A DNA stretch of 30,886 nt from Bacteroidales bacterium UBA1733 (GTDB lineage: Bacteria; Bacteroidota; Bacteroidia; Bacteroidales; UBA3663): positions 1 through 30,886 of the forward strand of contig DCIF01000113.1 in the NCBI GenBank assembly GCA_002315795.1. The letters are read 5' to 3'. Below, piece after piece: positions 1 to 7,051 of this stretch (position 1 is its first letter; each line of letters begins with the position of its first letter). Position numbers and translations under genes: made by a program. The notes below the pieces were generated by a model, which did no database searches, was not told where the DNA came from, and saw only the letters and a list, made by a program, of their open reading frames with translations.

Positions 1-737
1 AGACGAGTACAGACGACATCTGCCATCAGGATCATGATACTACTGATGACCACTGCTTGAGTTGAATTACGCCCTACTTGCAGCGCTCCTCCTTTTACGG
101 TATATCCGAAATATCCAGATACAGTGGTGATGATAAAACCAAAGACCATAGATTTCTTGATTGCGTAATAAGCGTGTTCAACATTGACTCCAGACTGGAT
201 GCCATAGACATAATTATCAACGGATGGAGCACCAGTAATCCAAGCCAGAAGTCCACCTCCCCATAGACCTAAGGCGATGGAGAGAATGACTAGAATAGGC
301 ATCAGTGAAACCAAAGCACAAACCTTTGGGAAAATCAGGTAGTTGGCCGAATTGATACCCATGATCTCAAGAGCATCAATCTGTTCGGTGATACGCATGG
401 TTCCAATTTCTGACGCAATGTTCGAGCCTACTTTTCCAGCAAGAATAAGACACATCATAGCTGAAGAAAATTCAAGCATAAGAATCTCACGCGTAGTGAA
501 ACCGATCGTATATCGTGGTAGGAGAGGACTGAAAAGATTCATCTGCATCTGAATGCAGCAGACGGCGCCGATAAAGAGTGAGATGATGCCGATGATACCG
601 ATAGAATCGATTACCAAAGCATTGCATTCTCTGATATATTGACGAAAGAAAGCTCCCCAATGATCAGGCTTGGTAAAGACTCTTCTCATTAAGATGACAT
701 AGCTGCCAAAATCGCGAATCCATTTTATGATAAACAC
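1..737 (-). CDS. mlaE: MlaE-family ABC transporter permease (3' end cut by window)
   Basis: Inner-membrane permease of the MlaE/YrbE family, which moves phospholipids or related lipids between inner and outer membrane together with an MlaF-type ATPase and an MlaD-type substrate-binding protein. The visible 245 residues are very hydrophobic and carry the family core AGKVGSNIASEIGTMRITEQ followed by IDALEIMG, the coupling region for the ATPase. I chose the GTG at 737 because it starts just before the conserved FGSYVILM stretch, which lines up with the usual N-terminus of Bacteroidales homologues, and because it lies 24 bases below a TAnnTTTG element. An ATG inside that stretch is an alternative start. 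The reading frame runs off the window edge; by comparison with the family only a few C-terminal residues should be missing. The ATPase and MlaD partners are expected just outside the window, which is inference. Confidence 0.9.
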   Translation of the reverse strand, partial: MFIIKWIRDFGSYVILMRRVFTKPDHWGAFFRQYIRECNALVIDSIGIIGIISLFIGAVCCIQMQMNLFSPLLPRYTIGFTTREILMLEFSSAMMCLILAGKVGSNIASEIGTMRITEQIDALEIMGINSANYLIFPKVCALVSLMPILVILSIALGLWGGGLLAWITGAPSVDNYVYGIQSGVNVEHAYYAIKKSMVFGFIITTVSGYFGYTVKGGALQVGRNSTQAVVISSIMILMADVVCTR

Positions 738-760
738 AGTTGTTACTTTTTTAGATGTGA

Positions 761-768
761 CAAAGATA
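761..768 (-). promoter_or_regulatory. Putative -7 element of the mlaE-like gene
   Basis: The minus strand reads TATCTTTG, a match to the Bacteroidetes -7 consensus TAnnTTTG, 23 bases upstream of the GTG start at 737. No TTTG is present at the 20-base spacing seen elsewhere in this window, so the -33 part is weak or absent. Confidence 0.55.
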
Positions 769-817
769 ATCTTTGAGCTGCAAATATAAGTAAAAAATGA
801 TTAAAGTGGACTAATCG

Positions 818-849
818 TGTGCATTATTAAAAAAAAATTATTATCTTTG
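818..849 (+). promoter_or_regulatory. Putative promoter of lptB
   Basis: TATCTTTG at 842-849 matches the Bacteroidetes -7 element and lies 18 bases before the lptB start. TGTG at 818-821 sits at 20-base spacing and matches three of four bases of the TTTG -33 element. It is divergent from the promoter of the MlaE-type permease. Confidence 0.6.
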
Positions 850-867
850 CGCCAAATTTAACAAAAC

Positions 868-1689
868 ATGGATAATATTGAAGATACCCGCAGCGTGCTT
901 CGTACAGATAATCTGGTGAAGCGTTATGGTCCGCGCACAGTGGCCAGCCATGTAAATATCGATGTAAAACAAGGAGAGATCGTTGGTCTTCTGGGTCCGA
1001 ATGGCGCAGGAAAGACGACGACATTCTATATGACTACAGGTCTGGTGACTCCTAATGAGGGACGTATTTTCCTCGATGATCAGGAGATTACCAAGTTGCC
1101 TGTATATAAGCGAGCCAAATTGGGAATCGGCTATCTTGCACAGGAAGCATCTGTCTATCGTAAGATGACGGTGGAAGATAATATTCTGTCGACCCTTGAG
1201 ATGACTGATATGACACCAGAAGAGCAAAAGGATAAGTTAGAGTCTCTGATTGCTGAGTTCCGTTTGCAGAAGGTGCGTAAGAATTTGGGAGACCGTCTTT
1301 CTGGTGGTGAGCGACGTCGCTGTGAGATTGCGCGTTGTCTGGCTATCAATCCGAAGTTCATCATGCTCGATGAACCTTTTGCTGGCGTCGATCCTATTGC
1401 GGTTGAAGATATTCAGTATATCGTCTATAAACTTAAAGATCGTAATATTGGAATCCTGATCACGGATCATAACGCACCTGAGACACTTTCCATCGTAGAC
1501 CGTGCTTATCTGTTGTTTGAAGGAAAGATTCTCTTTCAGGGAACGAGTGAGGAACTTGCTGAGAATCCGATTGTACGAGAGAAGTACTTAGGTCGAAACT
1601 TCAAGTTCATTCGTAAGAAGTTCGATCAGCCTAGTACTACTGAAGAAGTCGCAATGCGTGAGGCTATAGAGGCCGAAAAGCAAGGATAA
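868..1689 (+). CDS. lptB: LPS export ABC transporter ATP-binding protein LptB
   Basis: Cytoplasmic ATPase of the LptB2FG complex that extracts lipopolysaccharide from the inner membrane and drives it along the Lpt bridge. In 273 residues one sees Walker [10 protein letters not shown] (43-51), signature LSGGE (144-148), Walker B ending in D168-E169, and the switch histidine H201 within [10 protein letters not shown]. That last stretch is close to the LptB-specific ITDHNVRETL, and the following [13 protein letters not shown] also fits LptB rather than MlaF. The family is usually about 240 residues; the extra length here is a charged C-terminal tail ending in EAIEAEKQG, which is common in Bacteroidetes copies. 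The gene stands alone, with its own promoter and a strong downstream hairpin. lptF, lptG and lptC are not in the window. Confidence 0.95.
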   Translation: MDNIEDTRSVLRTDNLVKRYGPRTVASHVNIDVKQGEIVGLLGPNGAGKTTTFYMTTGLVTPNEGRIFLDDQEITKLPVYKRAKLGIGYLAQEASVYRKMTVEDNILSTLEMTDMTPEEQKDKLESLIAEFRLQKVRKNLGDRLSGGERRRCEIARCLAINPKFIMLDEPFAGVDPIAVEDIQYIVYKLKDRNIGILITDHNAPETLSIVDRAYLLFEGKILFQGTSEELAENPIVREKYLGRNFKFIRKKFDQPSTTEEVAMREAIEAEKQG

Positions 1690-1702
1690 CAAGTCTTTAA
1701 TA

Positions 1703-1750
1703 AAAAAATCAAGGAGCTGTAACCTCGTGGGAACAGCTCCTTGATTTTTT
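1703..1750. terminator. Bidirectional intrinsic terminator between lptB and the 64-residue gene
   Basis: The arm at 1703-1720 (core TCAAGGAGCTGT) pairs perfectly over 18 bases with 1733-1750, with a 12-base loop. A-tracts and T-tracts flank the stem, so it can terminate transcription from both sides. The stop codon of the converging minus-strand gene (1749-1751) overlaps the outer arm. Confidence 0.9.
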
Positions 1751-1943
1751 AATAATCTTCGGCATAATGATGACGGAGGAGAACACCGCGTGACATCAGA
1801 ATGTCGTGTATTTCTTTCTCTTTGGCAGAGATGTATTCCTTGCCATGAGCCAGTTGTCGGACGTGGTCAGGAGAGACGAAATACTTTAATGCAAGCTCAA
1901 GATACAAGCTTCGATGTTTTTTTGATTTAAGAAACTTGACCAT
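1749..1943 (-). CDS. Small helical protein, function unknown (64 aa)
   Basis: A 64-residue basic, helix-rich protein without signal peptide or membrane segment. It starts MVKFLKSKKHRSLYLELALK and continues with FVSPDHVRQLAHGK, which looks like a short helix-turn-helix: a helix, a turn around SP, then a recognition-like helix. I believe similar 60-70-residue proteins with an LAHGK motif are common in Bacteroidales, but I know no assigned function. It is the last gene of the parE-coaD-S41-marC series, 45 bases after the MarC gene, and its stop lies in the shared terminator. That placement and the sensible amino-acid composition argue for a real gene. DNA binding is a guess from the motif shape only. 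Confidence 0.7.
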   Translation of the reverse strand: MVKFLKSKKHRSLYLELALKYFVSPDHVRQLAHGKEYISAKEKEIHDILMSRGVLLRHHYAEDY

Positions 1944-1988
1944 AACAAAAGCTGTGATAAAATAGGTTATATAAAAGTATAAATAGTG

Positions 1989-2591
1989 TTATTTGGCAAT
2001 AATAAAGAGAGCTGCCAGATTAGCCGTGAAGAGCTTGACAGCTATGGCCAGGAGGATTACTCCAAAGAATTTTCTTAATACGAAAATTCCGCCTTGTCCT
2101 AATATGCGTTCCACAAGTCGATAGTATTTGAGAACGAAGAAGACAAACCCAAGATTGAGTGCTAATGCAATCATAATATTGAGTATGTTATATTCGGCGC
2201 GAAGGGAGATTAGAGAGGTAAATGTGCCAGCACCTGCAATAAGAGGGAAGGCCAACGGAACAAGGGCAGAAGAACCTCCCGGACCACCGTACTGCATGAT
2301 GTCTCGACCGAGGAGCATTTCAAGTGCCATGATAAAAAGGATGATGGCACCTGCAACGGCAAACGAATGAATATCAACACCAAACAGTGCCAGGACCATG
2401 TTGCCGGCAAAGAGAAATAGGTATAACAGAATGCCCGCGTAGATCGTGGTTTTACCAGCATAGATGTGTCCGGTCTTCTGCTTCAGATCGATGATAATAG
2501 GGATAGAACCCGTGATATCGATCATCGCGAAGATAACAATGAATGCTGAGAGTATTTGTTCAAAATCAAAATGCAGTTCTAATAATGGCAT
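1989..2591 (-). CDS. MarC-family integral membrane protein
   Basis: A 200-residue inner-membrane protein of the MarC (UPF0056/NAAT) family, proposed but not well proven to be small-molecule or amino-acid exporters. It has about six hydrophobic segments, beginning FIVIFAMIDITGSIPIIIDL. The family motif around DPxGxxP appears here as DITGSIP, with Ile where Pro is usual. A second conserved area, PLAFPLIAGAGTFTSLISL, is intact and typical of MarC. The ATG at 2591 overlaps the end of the S41 protease gene by 13 bases, suggesting translational coupling. The length is normal for the family. The actual substrate cannot be inferred. Confidence 0.88.
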   Translation of the reverse strand: MPLLELHFDFEQILSAFIVIFAMIDITGSIPIIIDLKQKTGHIYAGKTTIYAGILLYLFLFAGNMVLALFGVDIHSFAVAGAIILFIMALEMLLGRDIMQYGGPGGSSALVPLAFPLIAGAGTFTSLISLRAEYNILNIMIALALNLGFVFFVLKYYRLVERILGQGGIFVLRKFFGVILLAIAVKLFTANLAALFIIAK

Positions 2592-4192
2592 AGTAAGATA
2601 TCTTTATACTTTTTTTCATCGGCCAGGATGTCAAGTGCTTTGAGAAACGCATCGTTGGTGCGGTTCATGATGCGTGTGAAGGCACCATTCTCGTAGAGAT
2701 CGTTGGCCAGATAGGCTTTGAGATGCAGACGAAAGAGATCATTGGTGAGAAGGGTCTCAAGACTATCGCTCCTGACACTGTCTTTGTGTGCCTGCTTGAT
2801 GAGCCCGTATACCATCTCATCTGTAACTTCAAAATTCTGACTTACAAAGTCGTCGAGCGTAGGCATCTTCTTCTTGATTTTAGCCTGATTTGACTTGAAG
2901 TAGTTCAGTGTAAAGTTATTGATGGTACCTTTGGCAATAATCTCACGATGGGCTTCGGATAGCTTTGTGGTATCAAGAGGGATAAATACATCGGGCATGA
3001 TACCACCTCCGCCATAAACAGGACGACCACCACGTGTATGGAATAGTAAAGAGTCGGGGAGATGGATACTATCGGCCGATGTGAGTTCTCCATGGTGCAG
3101 ACGATCTATGAGGTCATGCTGATAACTCTTCTGATCACCTTTGATGTAAGGTTTCTGGATGTCGCGGCCAGATGGAGTATAATAGTGCGCCACGGTGAGA
3201 CGTATCATACCTCCGTTTGGAAGATCGATTGGCCTTTGCACCAAACCTTTGCCAAAACTTCGACGGCCGATGATGACGCCACGATCTACGTCCTGCATAC
3301 AGCCGGCAAAGATCTCGCTGGCCGAGGCGCTCTGTTCGTTCATCAGTATGATCAAGCGGCCACGGAAAGTGTTTCTGTTTCTACGTGTGATGTAGTTGCG
3401 TCGGCCTTCAGCGCGTCCTTGTGTATAGACCACCAGTTCGTCCTCAAGCAGGAACATCTCAGCCAGCTCTGCAGCAGCATTGAGATAACCACCACCATTG
3501 TCTTGCAGGTCAATAATGACATCTTTCATTCCCTGCTGCTTAAGCTCGTTCATAACTTTCTCTACTTCTTCGGAGGTAGTGAGCGCGAAGCGGCTGAGTT
3601 TGATGTATCCGATGCCAGGGGCGGCCATGTAAGAAGCATCAACACTATATACAGGGATATTATCACGTGTCAGGTTGAACCATAACAGTCCTTTCTCTCC
3701 CGTTCGTAAAACTCCCAATTTGACTTTAGAACCCTTAGGTCCACGTAGGCGACGCTGGATCTCTTTGGTGGGGTATTTCATACCTGCGATAGTAGAGTCT
3801 CCAACCATGATGATGCGGTCTCCTGCAAGGATTCCGACTTTCTCTGAGGGTCCACCTGTAACGGTATTGATGACAAGAAGTGTATCATGTTCCATCTGGT
3901 AACGGACACCAATACCCTCAAAATTGCCTCCTAAGTTCTCCTGCATTGTTGACACTTCTTCTGCGTCAAGATAGGTGGAGTGAGGGTCAAGTTCCTTGAG
4001 CACGGCTTTGATGGCTATTTCGTTGAGCTTATCCATATCCACTGTATCAACATAAAGTGCATCAAAGGCCATCATGGCACGACTATAGGACTTGATGCTG
4101 TTATAAACATCAGCCAAGGCTGTTTGTGCCATGAAACTGCAGCCGAGAAGGAGCAGCAGACGGACAGTTTTTTTAACCGAAGTAGGGTTCAT
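2579..4192 (-). CDS. S41-family C-terminal processing peptidase with PDZ domain
   Basis: Exported serine protease of the CtpA/Prc type, which trims or degrades envelope proteins from their C-termini. Residues 1-28 are a signal sequence; TALA before D28 suggests signal peptidase I cleavage, but LLGC at 15-18 could also be a lipobox. A PDZ domain spans roughly residues 85-165, including the GGNFEGIGV and GPSEKVGILAGDRI motifs. The protease core follows, with VIIDLQDNGGGYL, the predicted nucleophile S290 in NEQSASASE and the predicted general base K315 in RRSFGKG. The Ser-Lys spacing of 25 equals that of Prc and the plant D1 processing protease. The C-terminal 130 residues are helical. The 5' end overlaps coaD by 20 bases and the 3' end overlaps the MarC gene, so it is inside an operon. 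Confidence 0.93.
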   Translation of the reverse strand: MNPTSVKKTVRLLLLLGCSFMAQTALADVYNSIKSYSRAMMAFDALYVDTVDMDKLNEIAIKAVLKELDPHSTYLDAEEVSTMQENLGGNFEGIGVRYQMEHDTLLVINTVTGGPSEKVGILAGDRIIMVGDSTIAGMKYPTKEIQRRLRGPKGSKVKLGVLRTGEKGLLWFNLTRDNIPVYSVDASYMAAPGIGYIKLSRFALTTSEEVEKVMNELKQQGMKDVIIDLQDNGGGYLNAAAELAEMFLLEDELVVYTQGRAEGRRNYITRRNRNTFRGRLIILMNEQSASASEIFAGCMQDVDRGVIIGRRSFGKGLVQRPIDLPNGGMIRLTVAHYYTPSGRDIQKPYIKGDQKSYQHDLIDRLHHGELTSADSIHLPDSLLFHTRGGRPVYGGGGIMPDVFIPLDTTKLSEAHREIIAKGTINNFTLNYFKSNQAKIKKKMPTLDDFVSQNFEVTDEMVYGLIKQAHKDSVRSDSLETLLTNDLFRLHLKAYLANDLYENGAFTRIMNRTNDAFLKALDILADEKKYKDILLCHY

Positions 4193-4664
4193 TCTTCTGT
4201 TTTACAACAAGTGGAGGGAAATTCTCTGGCATAAAGTCAGAAACATCCTTTCCAAAGGTGAGAAGCTCTCGTACCGTAGTAGAGGTGATATGTGCCATTG
4301 CTGGCTCGTTGAAGAGCAAGATAGTTTCGATGCCTGTGAGGTGACGGTTGACGTCAGCAAGGTTTCGTTCATACTCGAAGTCAATTACTGTACGTACTCC
4401 ACGCAGGATGTGCGAGCAACCGAGTTCGTTAGCAATGTCTGTGGTAAGGCAGGTATAGGCGATGACAGAGATACGAGATTCCTCCGCATAGAACTCAGAA
4501 ATCATGCGCACTCTCTCTTCAACACTGAACATGCCGCTATTTCTTTTCAAGCCGTTATAACCGACCGCAATTATAATCTCATCGGAAAAGTCAAGTGCAC
4601 GTCGAACGACCGATTCGTGGCCTTTGGTAAAAGGATCAAAAGATCCAGGAAATATAAGTTTCAT
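4173..4664 (-). CDS. coaD: Phosphopantetheine adenylyltransferase (CoaD)
   Basis: Cytoplasmic enzyme of coenzyme A synthesis: 4'-phosphopantetheine plus ATP gives dephospho-CoA plus pyrophosphate. The 163 residues match the family length. The N-terminal nucleotidyltransferase signature GSFDPFTKGH includes the TxGH motif at 13-16, RGVR is at 88-91 and ITSTTVRE starts at 126, equivalent to the ISSTxVRE motif. It begins 3 bases after the parE stop and its end overlaps the protease gene by 20 bases, so it is co-transcribed with both. The functional link with topoisomerase IV is probably only shared growth-related expression. Confidence 0.95.
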   Translation of the reverse strand: MKLIFPGSFDPFTKGHESVVRRALDFSDEIIIAVGYNGLKRNSGMFSVEERVRMISEFYAEESRISVIAYTCLTTDIANELGCSHILRGVRTVIDFEYERNLADVNRHLTGIETILLFNEPAMAHITSTTVRELLTFGKDVSDFMPENFPPLVVKQKNEPYFG

Positions 4665-4667
4665 TGG

Positions 4668-6563
4668 TTAAGCTTCGTCAAGCTCAATTACTAAGTTGTT
4701 AATGATGAACTCCTGACGCTCCATGGTGTTCTTTCCCATATAATACTCAAGCATTTCATGCACGGCATCCTGTTTGCGTAGCATGACCGTGTCAAGACGC
4801 ATATCCTTGCCGATAAAGTGCTTGAATTCATCAGGAGAAATTTCTCCAAGACCTTTGAATCGGGTAATCTCTGCGGTAGATCCGCATTCTGTGATCGCTG
4901 CAAGACGCTCTTCCTCTGTATAGCAATATCGAGTAACCTTTTTATTGCGAACGCGGAAGAGAGGTGTCTGGAGAATATAGACATGACCTGTACGAACCAG
5001 TTCGGGGAAGAACTGCAGGAAGAAGGTCATCAGAAGCAGTCGGATGTGCATACCATCAACATCAGCATCCGTGGCTATAATGACCTTATTATATCGCAAT
5101 CCGTCAAGGCCATCCTCAATATTCAGCGCTGCTTGTAGCAAGTTGAACTCCTCATTCTCATAACATACCTTCTTGGTCATACCAAAGCAATTGAGCGGTT
5201 TACCTCGAAGGGAAAAAACTGCTTGTGTCTCTACATTGCGGCTTTTTGTGATCGAACCAGACGCTGAGTCGCCCTCCGTGATAAAGATACAAGATTCTTC
5301 CTGCTTATCTCCACGAGTGTCATTCAAATGCACGTGACAGTCGCGAAGCTTGCGGTTATGGAGGTTGACTTTCTTTGCACGTTCCTTGGCCTGTTTTGAA
5401 AGACCTGCCAGTTCCTTACGCTCTTTCTCGCTCGATTGAATCTTCTGCATCATAACCTCAGCAATTTCAGATTCGCGATGCAGGAAGTTATCAAGTTCAC
5501 GCTTCAGAAAATCTCCTACAAATTTCTGGATGGTGACATCTTCAGGGTTAGGACTCATGCGCGTAGAACCGAGTTTGGTCTTGGTCTGTGCCTCAAACAC
5601 CGGTTCTTGAACCTTGATGGCAATCGCGGCAACCATGCCGTTGCGGATATCACTGTATTCAAAATTCTTTTGAGCAAAGAACTCTTTAATGACACGCGCT
5701 GAAGCCTCTTTGAAAGCAGCCAGATGAGTGCCTCCCAGGCTGGTATACTGACCATTGACGAACGAATAATACTGTTCGCCATAGGAGTTGCCATGAGTGA
5801 TGACAACCTCTATATCATTGCCAAGTAAGTGGATGGGTTCATAGAGCGGCTGAGCCTCCATACGAGCGTTGAGTAAATCAGCCAGACCGTTCTTGCTCAC
5901 AAAACGCTTGCCGTTAAGCGTCAGCGTGAGTCCGATGTTGAGATAACTGTAATTATTGAGCAAAGTTTCTACAAATTCCATGCGGAACTTGTAGTTTTCG
6001 AAGATAGAATTATCAGGGACGAACTCTACAAAAGTGCCGTTCGATTCATCTGTAGGAAGGACGGAGGACTCTTCCAGTTTCTTGGCTGCACTGTAAGTAA
6101 TTTCTTTCTTCTCACCATTACGGCAAGCGCGAACGAAAAAGTGGCTTGAGAGGGCATTCACGGCTTTCAAACCAACGCCATTGAGACCAACACTCTTCTT
6201 GAAGACAGAGGTATCGTACTTGCCTCCTGTATTGATCTCGCTGACACAAGCATCCAGTTTCCCCAGCGGAATACCGCGACCGAAATCCCGCACCGAGCAA
6301 TATCCATCCTCAGTAATCTTAACCTCTATGCGCTTGCCAAAACCCATGGCATATTCGTCGATTGAGTTATCAATAACCTCTTTTAATAGGATGTAGATGC
6401 CATCATCTGAATGTGAGCCATCTCCCTGTTTGCCGATGTACATGCCAGGCCTGCGACGGATGTGCTCTGTCCACTCAAGATGCTGTATTTTGTCATCACC
6501 ATAATCGGCGATGGCCTGAGCCTGTGCCATCTGCTCGTCAAGTGATTGTTGTGCTTCTGCCAT
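4668..6563 (-). CDS. parE: Topoisomerase IV subunit B (ParE-type type IIA topoisomerase)
   Basis: ATPase subunit of a type IIA topoisomerase that unlinks daughter chromosomes. The GHKL ATPase domain shows E62 and N66 in [16 protein letters not shown] (93-99) and [14 protein letters not shown] (126-139). The transducer domain follows, then the Toprim domain with E430 in TEGDSASGS and DADVDG (499-504). I call ParE rather than GyrB because of [14 protein letters not shown], where gyrases usually read EGDSAGGSA, and because it lacks a GyrB-type insert. The 631-residue length fits ParE. It is the first gene of the operon, with a promoter 25 bases upstream. parC is not in the window, so pairing with a ParC subunit is inferred. 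Confidence 0.93.
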   Translation of the reverse strand: MAEAQQSLDEQMAQAQAIADYGDDKIQHLEWTEHIRRRPGMYIGKQGDGSHSDDGIYILLKEVIDNSIDEYAMGFGKRIEVKITEDGYCSVRDFGRGIPLGKLDACVSEINTGGKYDTSVFKKSVGLNGVGLKAVNALSSHFFVRACRNGEKKEITYSAAKKLEESSVLPTDESNGTFVEFVPDNSIFENYKFRMEFVETLLNNYSYLNIGLTLTLNGKRFVSKNGLADLLNARMEAQPLYEPIHLLGNDIEVVITHGNSYGEQYYSFVNGQYTSLGGTHLAAFKEASARVIKEFFAQKNFEYSDIRNGMVAAIAIKVQEPVFEAQTKTKLGSTRMSPNPEDVTIQKFVGDFLKRELDNFLHRESEIAEVMMQKIQSSEKERKELAGLSKQAKERAKKVNLHNRKLRDCHVHLNDTRGDKQEESCIFITEGDSASGSITKSRNVETQAVFSLRGKPLNCFGMTKKVCYENEEFNLLQAALNIEDGLDGLRYNKVIIATDADVDGMHIRLLLMTFFLQFFPELVRTGHVYILQTPLFRVRNKKVTRYCYTEEERLAAITECGSTAEITRFKGLGEISPDEFKHFIGKDMRLDTVMLRKQDAVHEMLEYYMGKNTMERQEFIINNLVIELDEA

Positions 6564-6587
6564 TACATTTTAATTTTATTATGAGCG

Positions 6588-6619
6588 CAAATATAGAATT
6601 TTTTGTTGAAATGTCCAAA
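6588..6619 (-). promoter_or_regulatory. Promoter of the parE operon
   Basis: On the minus strand TTTG (complement of 6616-6619), exactly 20 bases, then TATATTTG (complement of 6588-6595). Same layout as the tRNA and DUF3237-operon promoters in this window. The -7 element ends 24 bases before the parE ATG. Confidence 0.8.
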
Positions 6620-6678
6620 ATATAACTAAAAAAAGTAAGTTTTTATGCTCTCATTATTTTTATTTGTGAAAAAATGTC

Positions 6679-6686
6679 TATATTTG
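6679..6686 (+). promoter_or_regulatory. Putative -7 element of the STAS-ABC operon
   Basis: TATATTTG matches TAnnTTTG and lies 50 bases before the ATG at 6737, giving a leader of roughly 45 bases. The position expected for the -33 element is only T-rich. It is back-to-back with the parE promoter. Confidence 0.6.
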
Positions 6687-6736
6687 CGCACGAAAATATA
6701 TTACTCAGTTTGTATAATCCAATATTCTATATCACT

Positions 6737-7039
6737 ATGGAAATCAAAATTCAGATAACAGAAACTGAAGCTAATGCTCAATTTATCGGTCGCCTTGATA
6801 CTGCAGCTTCCCAGCAGGCAGCCGTCGATATGGAGCCTCTTATGGCTAATGCCGATAAGACTATTGTACTCGATTGTTCAGGTCTGGAATTCATCTCTTC
6901 AAGTGGTCTCCGTCTCTTCTTGTCTCTTCGCAAACAAACGATTGCTAAAGGTGGAAAAGTTGTTATTACTGGAATGACACCTGAAGTAAAGCAGGTATTC
7001 TCTATTACGGGTTTTTTCTCACTCTTTGAGTTTAAGTAA
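6737..7039 (+). CDS. STAS-domain protein, anti-sigma-factor-antagonist type
   Basis: A single STAS domain of 100 residues, the fold of SpoIIAA/RsbV and of the transporter regulator MlaB. The diagnostic stretch IVLDCSGLEFISSSGLRLFL contains the SSGL motif whose serine is phosphorylated by a partner kinase in SpoIIAA and RsbV; both serines are kept. An upstream in-frame ATG at 6674 was rejected because the -7 element lies inside that extension and the STAS fold begins at MEIKIQITE. The next gene, an ABC transporter, starts 12 bases downstream, and an RsbW-like ATPase closes the same cluster. It may therefore be a phosphorylation-controlled switch, either of a regulator or of the transporter itself. 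No sigma factor of the SigB type is nearby. Confidence 0.88.
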   Translation: MEIKIQITETEANAQFIGRLDTAASQQAAVDMEPLMANADKTIVLDCSGLEFISSSGLRLFLSLRKQTIAKGGKVVITGMTPEVKQVFSITGFFSLFEFK

Positions 7040-7051
7040 TTCTTTCGTTTC

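Noticed and set aside
3062..3685. Long plus-strand open frame of about 207 codons
   Set aside because: Lies antisense within the S41 protease gene, whose motifs are complete; the translation is low in recognisable features.
4131..4694. Plus-strand open frame of 187 codons across coaD
   Set aside because: Antisense to coaD, which is certain by motif and length.
6674..6736. Upstream start for the STAS protein
   Set aside because: The extension contains the -7 promoter element and does not match the STAS family N-terminus.
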